Shown: in pieces, positions 50,693-62,009 of the stretch
Layout: every line of letters starts with the position of its first letter
Numbering within the stretch: the first letter of the stretch is position 1
NCBI RefSeq assembly: GCF_027942865.1
Contig: NC_134526.1
Coordinates: forward strand, 18,209,784-18,273,783
Length of the DNA: 64,000 nucleotides
Source: Odontesthes bonariensis
Lineage: Eukaryota; Chordata; Actinopteri; Atheriniformes; Atherinopsidae
Direction: 5' to 3'
Made by a program: the position numbers and the translations under genes
Notes under the pieces: model-generated
Databases searched by the model: none
What the model was told of the DNA's origin: nothing
The model's input: only the letters and a program-made list of their open reading frames with translations

Positions 50693-53398
50693 TTAGTAGG
50701 TGAGGCGGGAGGCCTTCATGTTGTAGCAGGGTCTGTCTGTTAGGCCCCCAGCCCCAGAGAAGAGGGATAGGCCTTCTGCTTTCTCCAAAACAACCTCCAG
50801 CTCCTGAAAGTCCTGCAGTCGAGCCACATCCTTGTCCTGGACAGGAGAGGGATACAACATTTTACAACAATAAATTCCACCTCTTGTTAAGTTTAACTGA
50901 AAAGAGAATGGAAAGCCCTGAGGACTGTATTTTACAACACTGCAGACAAAAAAAGTCAAATAACGTGTTAGCCTTGCTTCCAAACAGAACCCGTAGCACT
51001 AAAATACTCCAGTGTTAAAAGGGAAAAACAGAAAAGAACTGTTGTGCTGGGAGCTTTGGGTGGGTCTTCTTTGCCATACCTTTCTTAACATGGTGTTTGG
51101 CAGCTTGCGGATCTTCTCCACGTGCTCAGCACTGATGTCCAACTCACGGCAACAGACTCTTAGAAGGGAGCGGTAGGTGAGCTCCTGACGATCCAGCTCC
51201 ACTTCGATAAAGTCATTCTCTCGTGCATTGGGGTTCTGGATTCGAACCTTCAGTACCAGCTCTGGAGAAAACAACCAGTGATACCTCTCTGTTAACAACA
51301 CTGATGTGTTTATTTGGGCATTGACCCACGAAACCATGCTCGTTTGTTTAGTAGTCAAGAAATGCTGTCAGACTGGATGAACTCTGGTGGACGTTTGTTT
51401 CTCCTTTAGTGAGGCTGTGATAACTCGGTCATTACAGTAAGCGATGCTGGACTCATTAAAAAGAGAATTTCCTGGTTCAACATGTTGGATGCTGCCATGG
51501 TGCAACAAGCGAGAAATGCCTTCACGGCTGTGCTCTCATTGTTCACAAGCTGAAAAGGATCTGACCACATAAAATACAAATAACACTTTAGGTGATAAAG
51601 AGGATGGCCGTTTATTGCCTCTGCTCAGACCGACACATGCAGATGTTTCACCACGTGTATCCTAATGGAGCAACCCAAACAGTGTAAAACTTACGATTAA
51701 CACCTTATAATTCTGTTTTTATATGTCTGTCTCTGTAATAGGTTAAAACAAATGCTGTGATTTATCAGCTGTCAGGCTGTGCATCTTCGTAACGGGTCTG
51801 GAAAGTGACATAATTCATAATAAACTGACCTTGTACATTGACAGGGAAGGTGCTGGTGAAGAAGAAGGGCTGAAAGGCCGGCATGGGCCCATTGGCCTGA
51901 CTGTAGCTCAGTTGCTGTGGAATGGACTGCTGCCTGCTTATGGTGGGGTTGGTGCTGGCCACTGGGGCTTGAACCTGGCTGCTGCCGTTGCTCGCCAAGT
52001 TGGGGCACGGCGAGGACAACGGCGGCGAACACATGTGGCCATTATGTGCCGCTGCGTGAGGGTAGTCGGCGTGGTTGACCAGGTGAGGCTCAACTGACAG
52101 GTCCATGGGCACTGTGCAGTTAACAACAGTGTGATTGTTGGATGAGGCCGTGCTAGATGACACACCGTTTTGCTCAGACACTGGAATGAGTTCTCCAGCT
52201 GGGGCTTGACTGTTGTTCACGGTGGGATCTGAGGGAGCAGTGGGGCCATCAGAATCCAGACTCTGTGATTTCTGAAGCTCTTCTTTAAGGGAAACGGAGG
52301 CCGAGTCACTTTCTGTGTCTTCAGCGTGTTCTCCAGAGCCATTGTGCGTAAGGTGCTGGATGATTTCTGATTTGTTGTCCATCTTGGAATACATGAACGG
52401 TGGGTTGGACAGGTAATTTGGGATGATTGGCAACTCAGGCTCCTTGACTTCAGGCACTTCCTCCACCTCAACTGTGACAATAAAAATGCATAGAAGATTT
52501 TTTCCTTTTATGAGCTTTACGCAGTAACAAAGTCAGCTTTCTAACAGTCTTGAAACAAAGAGATACACTAAGAAGGTTAATCGATCAATAACAACTGTGG
52601 TGCAGGAAAAATGTAAGAGACGCAGAGAAAAGAGAATAAGAAAAGTGTTCTTTTACCCCCCAACAGTCGCTTGATCTCTGGTTTGGATGTTAACTGTGAG
52701 GCCAACTCATCCTTAGCTGTGAGGATTTCCTTGTCTGCTCCACAACTGAGTAGGTAGGACACTATGTGCTTATGGTTCCTCTTGCAAGCCCAATGAAGGC
52801 ATGTCCTGATTTTAAGTGTTGGAGGAAGATGGAGATTAATGAATAAATAAAAGATTGCAACAAATAATAATGACATTACCAAAATGTCCTATTTTAACAT
52901 AATTTGAGAATGGCACAAACATCCATTGCAACATGAAATCAAACTGGCTGCATATGTAACTTAATAAGTTGTTGCCATTCAGCACAGCGAATGGCACTGG
53001 TATGCAAACTTTAAAAAAAAAAAACGTATAGTTAGAAATTGAGATTCATTCATTTTGACATTTCCGGTATAGATAAGCAAGATAAAAGTAGTCAGGCTGG
53101 CTGATTACCAAGGTCCACTGCGTGTACTGTAATAGGATAACGCCGACCAGTTTAATCCCTGGAGCTTTGCACTTCGCTCAATGATCTCTAATATTTTCTA
53201 TTCATGTTAGGCAAACCAAAATTGACGGCGTTGACGACTGTCATCGTTTGCTAAGAACACTTACCATCCATTGATTTCGTTTTGTGAATTAACATTTACC
53301 CCACTCTCCACTAACGACTGCACTTCGTCGATATCTCCGATGGCAGACGCCTCTCTCAGCCGCTCCTGTAATTCTTTATCCAACGAAGTCGTGGACAT
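50693..53398 (-). CDS. ankrd40: ANKRD40, ankyrin repeat domain protein 40 (5 exons)
   Basis: Exons: 53398-53265, 52805-52657, 52471-51830, 51261-51080 and 50836-50693. All splice sites are GT-AG and the phases join cleanly into 416 aa. Residues about 10-95 form short ankyrin repeats (NGWTCLHWACKRNH, then CGADKEILTAKDE). The middle, encoded by the long third exon, is acidic and Ser/Pro/Asn-rich and probably disordered, and ends in AFQPFFFTSTFP. The last about 108 residues are the conserved C-terminal domain (ELVLKVRIQNP, ENDFIEVELDRQELTY, EKIRKLPNTMLRK, DKDVARLQDFQELE, ending RLTY). These blocks match the vertebrate ANKRD40 protein. Its molecular function is poorly defined. It is head to head with LUC7L3, as in mammals. 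Confidence 0.96.
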
Positions 53399-55700
53399 TT
53401 TGACACAGACAACTAGCGATGATCATAGGACACTCAAATGCCTCTCGATTAAATTAAGTTGCCAACGTGAATTGCCAAGCTATTTCCCAGCTGATGGTAC
53501 ACAAGTCCACTGAAATTAGAGTTGACAGCTAACATTAGCTACCCTGGCTAACCTCACCTACTGGCTAGCTTGTCGAGTGCTAGCTTGTGGCAGCAAAGGC
53601 TTCAGCTAATGTAACTTCGTACTGAAGGTTCGTTAGAGCTTATACAGCAAGTCCTCTCCTTTACATTATTCTCTGCTGGCAGTTCACGTTACTGTACCCC
53701 TGCCATCCCTCAGCACACTCATTCAATCAAACTGAAGTGACAGAGATCCGTTGGTGTGCTGTCAAAAATACCACCGCCTTGTCGGGGGGGAACGTTAAAA
53801 TGTGACAACAGTGCGCACAAATGTTGGTTCCCCGCTGGACACTAAGCTTGTTTTGCTACCTAACCCCACGTTAAATGACGAAACACTTCACAGTCTTTAT
53901 TTATAATCTTTCTCAGTAACTCTGACGAAAAAAATATATAAAGTTACGTTATCAACCCACACGTGTTGCAGAGCTATCAATCACCGCTATTATGAACCAC
54001 CACAAGAAGAGTTACACGAGAACTTACTGTAAAAATTGTTTTTGAATTATTCCCAATACCAGCCTGACTGCTTTTCTTTACGTACCCATAAAACTAAAGT
54101 TGCAAGTATCGAAATTAATAACTTTATTGACGCTGAACACATTATGGAGGCGGCCATTTCTATATGTGACCACTAGAGGTCAGTCAATATTCATGGTACT
54201 TGGTATACTACCTTCTAATTACATGTTTTTAACGTTTAAGAGTTAGGGTTGACATAAATATATAAGTCACATTAAAATATCCTTATTGTAGAAACTATAG
54301 CTGAGGATAATTAAAATTATCAACAGTAAGAAAAAAAACTATCCGTCCTTCCATTTTCTATATTATCCAAACTAATTTAATTAAATTTTGTTCATACATA
54401 ACCAGTTATAAATTCAAAGATTTGGCCCTAACTTCCTTGAGATTTGGAGAGCTAGTAATACTGAATAGAAATTATTTGCTAAAAATTTAATCCAATCTAT
54501 TTTTGTAATTCCCTCATAACCAAATATTAAAGGGGAAAAAAGGCAACAGTCAAAAGGTGTTTTGTCCCAGATATGGTCTTGGTTTCTCTTTAATCCTCAC
54601 ATTATATTTTCACAACAAATACATAGTATTTTTTGCATATTCAGCATTTACAACTCATCAAATAGCAGACTACAGTTGTAGTTATCTCTCCTAAGTATCA
54701 AACTACACTCTCTTACTTATTTTGCTAATCAAGGGCCCTGTAGGCTATAGGATTTGACACTATAGGGCACGCAAGAGAAGCACTAATCCAAAAAGTTAGT
54801 CCTCCATTTGGATGAAAATAATAATGAACAAAACTCCATTAATGATAAATCACCAGTGAAAATGTACAGAGGATGGTTTAGTCACTATTTAGGAAACTGG
54901 GAACCTTTTGGATTAACTTTGAATGAGAGAATAGCCTAGGCGAGAGGCTATTCTGGACAGGTCATCGATCAGTTTTTTAGCCATTATGCTTCAAGGAATT
55001 TGATGTGTGTGTATTCATGGAAAGATGACTGAATGGGCCAACAATAATAGATCATGGGCTCACCCTTGTTGAAACCACAAAACATATAATGGTGATGTAA
55101 ATACGTATTTACATCCTTGAAAATTACGTTTTAAAGCTGAAAAATTCAGAAAAAAAGACGCATAAAAGGTTACAAAAATGTAAAATAAAACAAATAAAAC
55201 ATTTGGGCCAAACACGACACAAAATATAATGTATATGAAAATATATAAAATAGAATAACAGATTAATAATAATCATTAAAACTTAAATGACCTTGTGGTC
55301 GTTTTTTATTAATTTGTTAGTATCTGCAAAACACACCTGTTGAAGACACAAAATGATCACAAGTCACACCTGCTTGGTTTGTGTTTGTCTTGCGTTTCAT
55401 ACACGTGTGGGTGGCTTCTGCAAATCTTGGACACATTGATAAATATATAGATAATAAAAGAAGGAGTTAACGGACGCAGTCATATGTTTTATCATTGGGG
55501 TGGTCGAACTCAGAGCTACATCAGTTTGTGCTTCCGGGTCAGAGGTACTCTGGGCTGTGAGTAGTTGGAACGTGAGCGGGCGTTGTTGTTACAGCGTCTG
55601 CCATTTTGATTAGATGTACTTTGCGCAGTATATGGTGTGAATTGGCTCTCCACATTACAGCACAGCACTTTGAATCGGGGCTACATAGTTTCGGGGAAAG
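53399..55700. promoter_or_regulatory. divergent ANKRD40/LUC7L3 promoter interval
   Basis: This 2.3-kb spacer separates two start codons that point away from each other. Each side carries a CCATTT word typical of a YY1 site in housekeeping promoters: GGCGGCCATTT at about 54151 and CTGCCATTTTG at about 55599 (about 100 bp before the LUC7L3 ATG). No TATA box stands out next to the LUC7L3 start. The middle (54.2-55.5 kb) is AT-rich, so there may be two promoters rather than one shared core. It also contains a 22-bp palindrome at 55094-55115. Confidence 0.5.
55094..55115. repeat. 22-bp perfect palindrome
   Basis: The sequence reads GATGTAAATAC followed by its exact inverse GTATTTACATC, with no spacer, centred on TACGTA. 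Confidence 0.9.
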
Positions 55701-58700
55701 ATGCTTTCCGCCGCCCAGTTACTCGATGAGTTAATGGGCCGAGACAGAAACTTGGCCCCCGACGAGAAGCGATCCAACGTACGATGGGACGACGAGAGCG
55801 TAAGTTAGCATTATACGTTAGCCTTTATATTGAGATAAGCTAACATAAGGCAATCATTGTATGTTGTCTTAAAAAAAACACCGCATGGCTTGTGGAAGCC
55901 AGCTGACATGAGCTATCTGTCATTAGCTGATGTTTCATTGACCATGCTGTGAAATGGAAGCGTCGGCGGCCACTTTATTGCCGTCTCGGACGCGTGTTAG
56001 CGGAATTAGCGTCACTGTGCTAACACCAGAGCTATGACAACGGATCAGAATGAAGCATGCCCACGCTGTGGTTTGACACGAGCGCACATTTTAGCAATGT
56101 TTGTCGTTTAGGATGACTATGATTAAGCCTCATTCGTGTGCGGATTTAACGTTTGCAGATAATTGAGGATATAAGAACGGGCATGTTAATTTGACTACTG
56201 TGTATATATACTCCTCTCCAGATACACTGGTTCTTGATGGGGATGTCCCGATCGCGCGCGTGTTTGTGCGTGCTTTATTTATTTTTTAATCTGAGTCATT
56301 CATAGTACTCAAAGTATCATGAAGTATTGTGGAAAACAGTAACATTTTCCATATGGATTTGATCAGACTGGAGTATTCTTACTATAAATAAGTCTGAGTG
56401 TAACCTTAGAGGAATGAGAGGGGTCTACAGTAGGATGTATTTATATTCAATCTCCCGTTCTCTTTCAAGGTTTGTCGATACTATCTCTGTGGCTTCTGTC
56501 CTGCCGAGCTATTCACCAACACACGTTCTGACTTGGGTAAGTTGAAACCTTGCAAGATCCATTAATAAGCATGTTTTAGTATAATAGCGTTAGGTTAATC
56601 AAATGTCTTTTTGTCCCCATATTTCAGGGCCTTGTGAAAAGATCCACGATGAAAATCTTCGAAAATTGTGAGTTCCAACAGTGACTTAAAGAATAATTCC
56701 TGTCTGTCAGGGTATTTGCGACTAATAGGCTAAACAGATTTTTTTTCTTCTTCATCCCAGGTATGAGAAAAGCTCTCGATTCATGAAAGAAGGCTATGAG
56801 CGAGACTTCCTGCGGTATCTGCAGTCACTCCTGGCAGAAGTGGAGCGGCGGATACGTAGGGGGCACGCCCGGCTTGCACTTTCCCAGGCTCAGCAGAATG
56901 CTGGGGTTTGTACTTTGGTTTTAGGACATTATTCTGCGCACAAAAATATAAATGCTGCATACTCAGACTGCAGTACAGATCATGAACCTAACAGATTGAC
57001 GACATAGCCTCTGTGTCTGAGATACATTGTGTTTTTCTCTGCAGGGACCTGGTCCATCAGGAAAGAATGAAGAGAAGTCCACGGTTCTAACAGAAAAGAT
57101 CGAAGACCTGGTTATGCAGGTTTGTGACAAATATTTAGTTATAAGTTTATATTTCTTTCGAAAATTGGGGGAAAAGTGCATGCTGTAATGTGAGTGTTTG
57201 TCATGTGCCAGTATGGAGAAATTATGTTGTAATTGTCATTGTATAATATACGTACTACCGCCCCGGTCTGGACTTGTAAGTTATGTCTTCTTGCGTAACA
57301 TAAATTGTACGTTCTGGCCATTCGTTTGAAGTCATCTTTACAAACACAAGCTGGCGATATGAGGAGACCTGTCGGGGACTCGTCACCCACTTCACGTGGG
57401 TTTGTTGTATGAGACTTCTTGTTGTCCCTGTTAAATGCAACATGGTGCGTTTTCTTTTGCTCAGATTGAGGAGCTGGGATCAGAGGGCCGCGTGGAGGAG
57501 GCTCAGGGAATGATGAAGCTGGTGGAGCAGCTGAAGGAGGAGAGGGAGCTTCTCAGCTCCACCCCCTCGGTGAGTCAGCTAACCTCGGTTAATCGTCCTA
57601 CAGACACTGCTCAAGATAGCAGGTGCAGCCCCTGTAATGCTGCGTGTTTCCTAACACGAGGTTTTTATCCCCCGATGAGGTTCTCAAAGTCCAGCTAAGC
57701 AGCTGAACTTGGCAAGCTAAAAAGTTTGAATCGCCTTTAGGAAACACTTATAGTTTCTTAAAAATAAAATCAATGCGTTCTGTTAAGCCGTTTCTATTTG
57801 TACTCTAAATCCAGACTATCGAGAGCTTTGCAGCTCAGGAGAAACAGATGGAGGTGTGTGAGGTGTGCGGGGCCTTCCTCATCGTGGGAGACGCACAGTC
57901 CCGAGTGGACGACCACTTGATGGGCAAGCAGCATATGGGCTACGCCAAGATCAAATCTACTGTAGAGGAGCTTAAGGTAATGCAATCATCGAGCTTACAC
58001 GTGTTCATGAGACACATTAATTGTGCTTTACGTGCTTTTGGAGCAAAGAAGAGGCAGAAAAATATCATTCATAGACAGAATTTCTTTCTTTTTTTCTTTT
58101 CTTAGTGCTTTGAAGTAAAAAAACCCAAAAACTTTAATTTTATAAGTCTAAAGAAAAGTAAATGCTGGAAACGTACAGTAAAGTCGGTGTAAGTTTTCTA
58201 GTTAAAATTGACATGTTTGCAAGACCAGATGACTGACTGTCGTCTTAATTTGATTGGTCTTTGTCAGGGATGGTTTTTTTTGGAGAGTCATGTTTGTTCG
58301 TTTCCAGGAAAAACTGCGCCGTCGCTCTGAGGAACCCCAAGAAAACCCAGCCCTCAAACGAGACAGAGAAGAACGTGAGCGCGAGAGGGAGGAGCGGGAC
58401 AAAAAGCGCAAAGAGGAGGAGGAGGAAAAGGAGAAGGAGCGAGAGAAGGAGAAGGAGCGAGAGAAGGAGAGGGAACGGGAGAAGGAGAGGGAGAGGGACA
58501 GAGAACGGGAGAGAGAGAGGGAGCGCGAGCGGGACAGGAGGGCACGTCGGAGCCACTCCAACAGCCGCCACTCCAGCCGAGCGTCAGACCGGAAACGGAG
58601 CAGGTCCCGCGATCGCCGGAGGTCCAGGAGCAGAGATAAGGACCGGGACAGGGAGCGCAAGCGCAGCAGGTACGGCTGGCTGAACTATACAACCACGTTT

Positions 58701-59206
58701 TATATGTTGAGCATTCAACATTTAGAATTGACACTAATACTTTGGACTCTTTTCTATAGGAGCCGGGACAGGGAGAGGAGGCGCAGCCGCGACCGATCGG
58801 ACAGAAAGCGCCGCTCTCGCAGCCGTGACCGGAGGAGGTCACGCAGCTCAGACCGCAAGTCTCACCGCCACCGCAGTCGCAGCCGCAGCAAGGACAGAGA
58901 CAGAGGAAAGGAAAAAGACAAAGAGCGGTCATCTAAAGACAAAGGTGAGTGCCTCCGTTAGCAGATGCAGGATATACCGTGAGGGCTGGTGGATTTACCT
59001 GATGTTTGCGTCACTCTTTGTCAGACCGTAAGACGACCGAGGAGAAGAGTGGCTCTAAGAAAGACAAGCACGCTGACAGAGATGCAGCTGCCATCAAGGC
59101 TTCGTCAGAGGTGGAGCCAATGCAGACTGAGGCGGCTGCCTCCTCCCCTCTGCTTAACGGCCAGCAAGAGCTCCTCCATTCTGAAGGTGACACTCAGTCC
59201 AATTAA
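55701..59206 (+). CDS. luc7l3: LUC7L3, U1 snRNP-associated splicing factor (10 exons)
   Basis: Exons: 55701-55799, 56470-56536, 56628-56667, 56761-56905, 57045-57119, 57465-57569, 57815-57976, 58308-58669, 58760-58944 and 59025-59206. All are GT-AG and phase-consistent, giving 473 aa (human about 432). The start matches the family's MxSAAQLLDELMGRDRN opening. Zinc finger 1 uses Cys35/40/43/58 and His62 (candidates). Zinc finger 2 is C2H2 with Cys192, Cys195, His211 and His217. A coiled coil lies between them. From about 232 the protein is rich in Arg-Glu, Arg-Asp and Arg-Ser, longer than in human because of ERE/KER repeats, and ends EGDTQSN. Luc7 proteins act in the nucleus with U1 snRNP in 5' splice-site choice. 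The 90-nt intron before exon 9 is a multiple of three and has no stop. Confidence 0.97.
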
Positions 59207-60822
59207 AACTGATCTGATAGGACCTCAGATCAGGCTCAGGTAAGTGCGTCCTCCTCTTCGCTGCCCCTGGCTCTAAACCCATCCCTCTCCCACCTCCTCC
59301 GACCCTTCCACCTCCCTTCACCCTCCTCCCCCACCCTGCTTATGTTCAGTTCAATGCCTATGATTTTGTATTATGTACTGTATGCAAATATCTTTATCCT
59401 GTTTTTGATTAGTGCATCGTAAGTATGCACTGAAGATGAAGGACTAGGCCCGATGAATGAGAAGAAGGTAGCAAACATTCACTCAAAGCCAAGAGGGAAA
59501 GGCCAGTGTAGCCCTGAGCAAACATGCCCGGAGGTACCCCTCGTTTTGTATCGGTTTTTGATCCTTATAGTTGTATATTTCACTCTGTGGACAAGATGGC
59601 AGGAAAAAGAAAACACAGTAATTCATCCAATCCAATTTTCCTGCCTGTATTTATTTGTTTTTAGTTCATATATTTATTTTCTTACTTTGAAAGAGGAAAA
59701 TGTGTTAACTGTTTGACATATCACATTCTATTTAGGGAAGAAGTTTAGTCACTGTGTGTCAACATGTTTGTATTTGTATCTTGGGGAGTTTCTCCTACCC
59801 ATGTATAAACACACAGACACGCATTTAGCCATGGGTGTATGTGACAAACAAGCCATTTATTTTTGCCGTAATCATAACTCAAATGCAAATGGATTTGTTG
59901 TCCAGCTTACTGTGCCTGATAATGCCATGCACTGTGTGTGTTGGGGGGGGCTGTTATAGCACCGGGGGGCCTAATGTTACTAACTAACTGGAGGGTAGGG
60001 TTTATCGAATGAATTGCAGCTGACTTCCATACCTCACACAGCGTTGGTGTTGTGAGCGAGACCACATGAGAAAAAGGGCAAATTAAAAATCATGGATACT
60101 CTCTGACTGTCAAACTGTGCAGGTACTCACCCCAGGTACTCCTTTCTCTACCCACATCCATTTCTGAATGCTGTTGCCTGTCAGAAAAAAAAACAAAAAA
60201 CAAATGTACAGCTGTAGTACATGAATTTGAAAGCTCGATTGTGTGTACATTTTGAATTGTGTTTTCTACGCCTCTGTATTTGGTAATATGTCGCGGGGAG
60301 GGGAGTAACAGACGACCTACTTGATATACCTGTGCCAACAGCTGAAACTGTCGCCGGCACGTGTTTCTTATAGTGTATCTTTCATGAAGTCACACTTCTT
60401 CAGCTCGGCAGCTTGTTTATGGGGAAAGCATTTACGCTATGAAACATTAAAAGATGTTTCACTTTGGCAGAGGTAATATCAATTTGTTTGTTTTTTTTAA
60501 AACGAGTTAAAACGTTTAGATGAATGCTGATCAGATCGTGTGGAGTCGAGGTTGCAAACTGATTCGATATAATACAGTTAAAATGTTCAGGGGAGAAAAA
60601 AGAGGAGAGAACGGATTGATGCTAAAACCAAATTATGTTGAAAGCTTCGAATGGCCGTTGTGCTGTTAATTTGAGTTTATTCTACATTACTGGTGGTGTC
60701 TCTTTGAGATCTGCATTTTCCTCTGTGAAAAAATAAAAAAACTGACACAGATACTGTTTCTGCAAGCGCGTGCTGTGGGACCTCTGCTAACGTTGGAATT
60801 TGTGGCGGTCTTTGCTCCACAG

Positions 60823-60909
60823 GAGAAGCTGGGATGTCTGGTGGAGGAAGAAGTGGAAGAGCACGCCCATCTTTCCCTGAACCTGACACCCTCGCTGCTT
60901 AAAAACAAG
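60823..60909 (+). other. candidate alternative LUC7L3 downstream exon (87 nt)
   Basis: The block is preceded by TCTTTGCTCCACAG and followed by AACAAG|GTGAAC. It is GC-richer than the UTR around it and open in one frame over all 29 codons. If joined to exon 9 (phase 1) it would instead give a short tail ending in TAA, an alternative C-terminus. Joined after exon 10 it would be untranslated. Transcript data are needed to choose. Confidence 0.35.
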
Positions 60910-61501
60910 GTGAACCACAAAATGTGCAGTGGCTTATTTAAGAAATGAACATAAAAAAAAAAGTACACGTGTAAATGAGGAGAGAGGAACAATGCGTTGT
61001 TTTTTTTTTTCTCTTTTCTTTTTTGTTTCATTACCTGTCAATCGTTTTGGTTGGATGAGGTTAGCTGTGGTTCATCTGATTTGTTTGTTTAGATGGCAGC
61101 CAGATATCGCGTTGATACCAAACTCAGAAGTTCTCTATGGGTTTTTTTGTTTTGTTTTCTTACTTTGAAGAAACTTTCCACATCCTCAGTGTTTCTTGGC
61201 ATTTATAGTGAAAATGAAATAATAAAAAAAAACAGTGCTTGTGGTTTATATTGGTTTGTCAGGTTCTTCTTCTTCTTCTCTCCCTCTCACCTCCTTTTTT
61301 TAAAAAGTCGGTTGAAAAGCGTATGTACAATGTAAGACCCTCTGACGGGGAGCGTCTCTTTTCTCCTCCACTTAGAGCTCACATTGATTGCTCTTGTTCC
61401 GTAACTGTAAAATACTCTGATTTCAATTTGATCAAAAGTTTTGAAAGACCCAAGATTTGTTTAATTTTTGCCTTGCTTTTAATGTCCATGTTGTCATGTT
61501 G

Positions 61502-61507
61502 AATAAA
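61502..61507 (+). terminator. LUC7L3 poly(A) signal AATAAA
   Basis: A canonical hexamer at the end of the 3' UTR. It is followed about 20-40 bases later by the T/GT-rich GCTGTTGTCTTTGTCTGTG. Confidence 0.65.
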
Positions 61508-61520
61508 AAGTAAAATTTCA

Positions 61521-62009
61521 TCGCTGTTGTCTTTGTCTGTGAGAGAAGTTTAATCCTGGTGAAGACCGTCCGATGTGGTGTAGGTTCGTCATTAATTTTT
61601 GATTACAAAGATGGACAGAAATTTATTTTATTTACTTAAAAAAGCTTCTTGCTTATTGATCCTAACACTCAAGACGTATGTCTCTTTAAAAAAAAGACAA
61701 TAATGAGCAATGCTTAATTCTTAAAGACATGTCTACTTCTCAATAACTGGTGATGACTGTCAAATGGCTTTTTCACTGTGTTGTACATGGCTACTAACAG
61801 AGCCTGCTTCCTGCTTCTGAAGAGTGCAGACATGTCTCTGCTTCCTCCTGCTGCTTATCGCTTTATTTGCTTTTACATAATTTTACTTCTTTCCACAAGT
61901 CTTGGATATAATTTTATTCTTTTTCTTTTAAGTGAACCAAGACTTTTTAAAATAATTTTTATTCTTTTTACAACTTATCTGACGAGCCAGCGACGACAAT
62001 CCTTTCAAC
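61521..62009 (+). mobile_element. LINE 5' untranslated region and junction
   Basis: Between the LUC7L3 poly(A) site and LINE ORF1. The last about 230 bases (from about 61780) are pyrimidine-rich and probably belong to the LINE 5' UTR. The exact insertion point is not visible, because no target-site duplication can be defined without the 3' end. Confidence 0.4.

Larger units (their letters stand above)
59207..61520 (+). other. LUC7L3 3' UTR with possible extra exon
   Basis: The region after the LUC7L3 stop is AT-rich with U-runs, up to the strong AATAAA at 61502 with GT/T-rich downstream sequence, and no other gene lies in it. A good donor (CTCAG|GTAAGT) sits at 59238-59240, 33 nt past the stop. 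An exon-like block at 60823-60909 is flanked by a consensus acceptor and donor, so the 3' UTR may be spliced in some transcripts. Confidence 0.6.

Noticed and set aside
51831..52480. Other frames over ANKRD40 exon 3
   Set aside because: They are shadows of the long third exon, which has consistent splice phases on the minus strand.
54928..54954. 10-bp inverted repeat (AGAATAGCCT / AGGCTATTCT) as a possible microRNA hairpin
   Set aside because: The stem is far too short for a pre-miRNA, and nothing around it extends the pairing.
58202..58932. Long minus-strand frames rich in Ser/Leu/Pro opposite LUC7L3 exons 8-9
   Set aside because: They are shadows of the low-complexity GAG/CGG repeats that encode the RE/RS tail on the plus strand.
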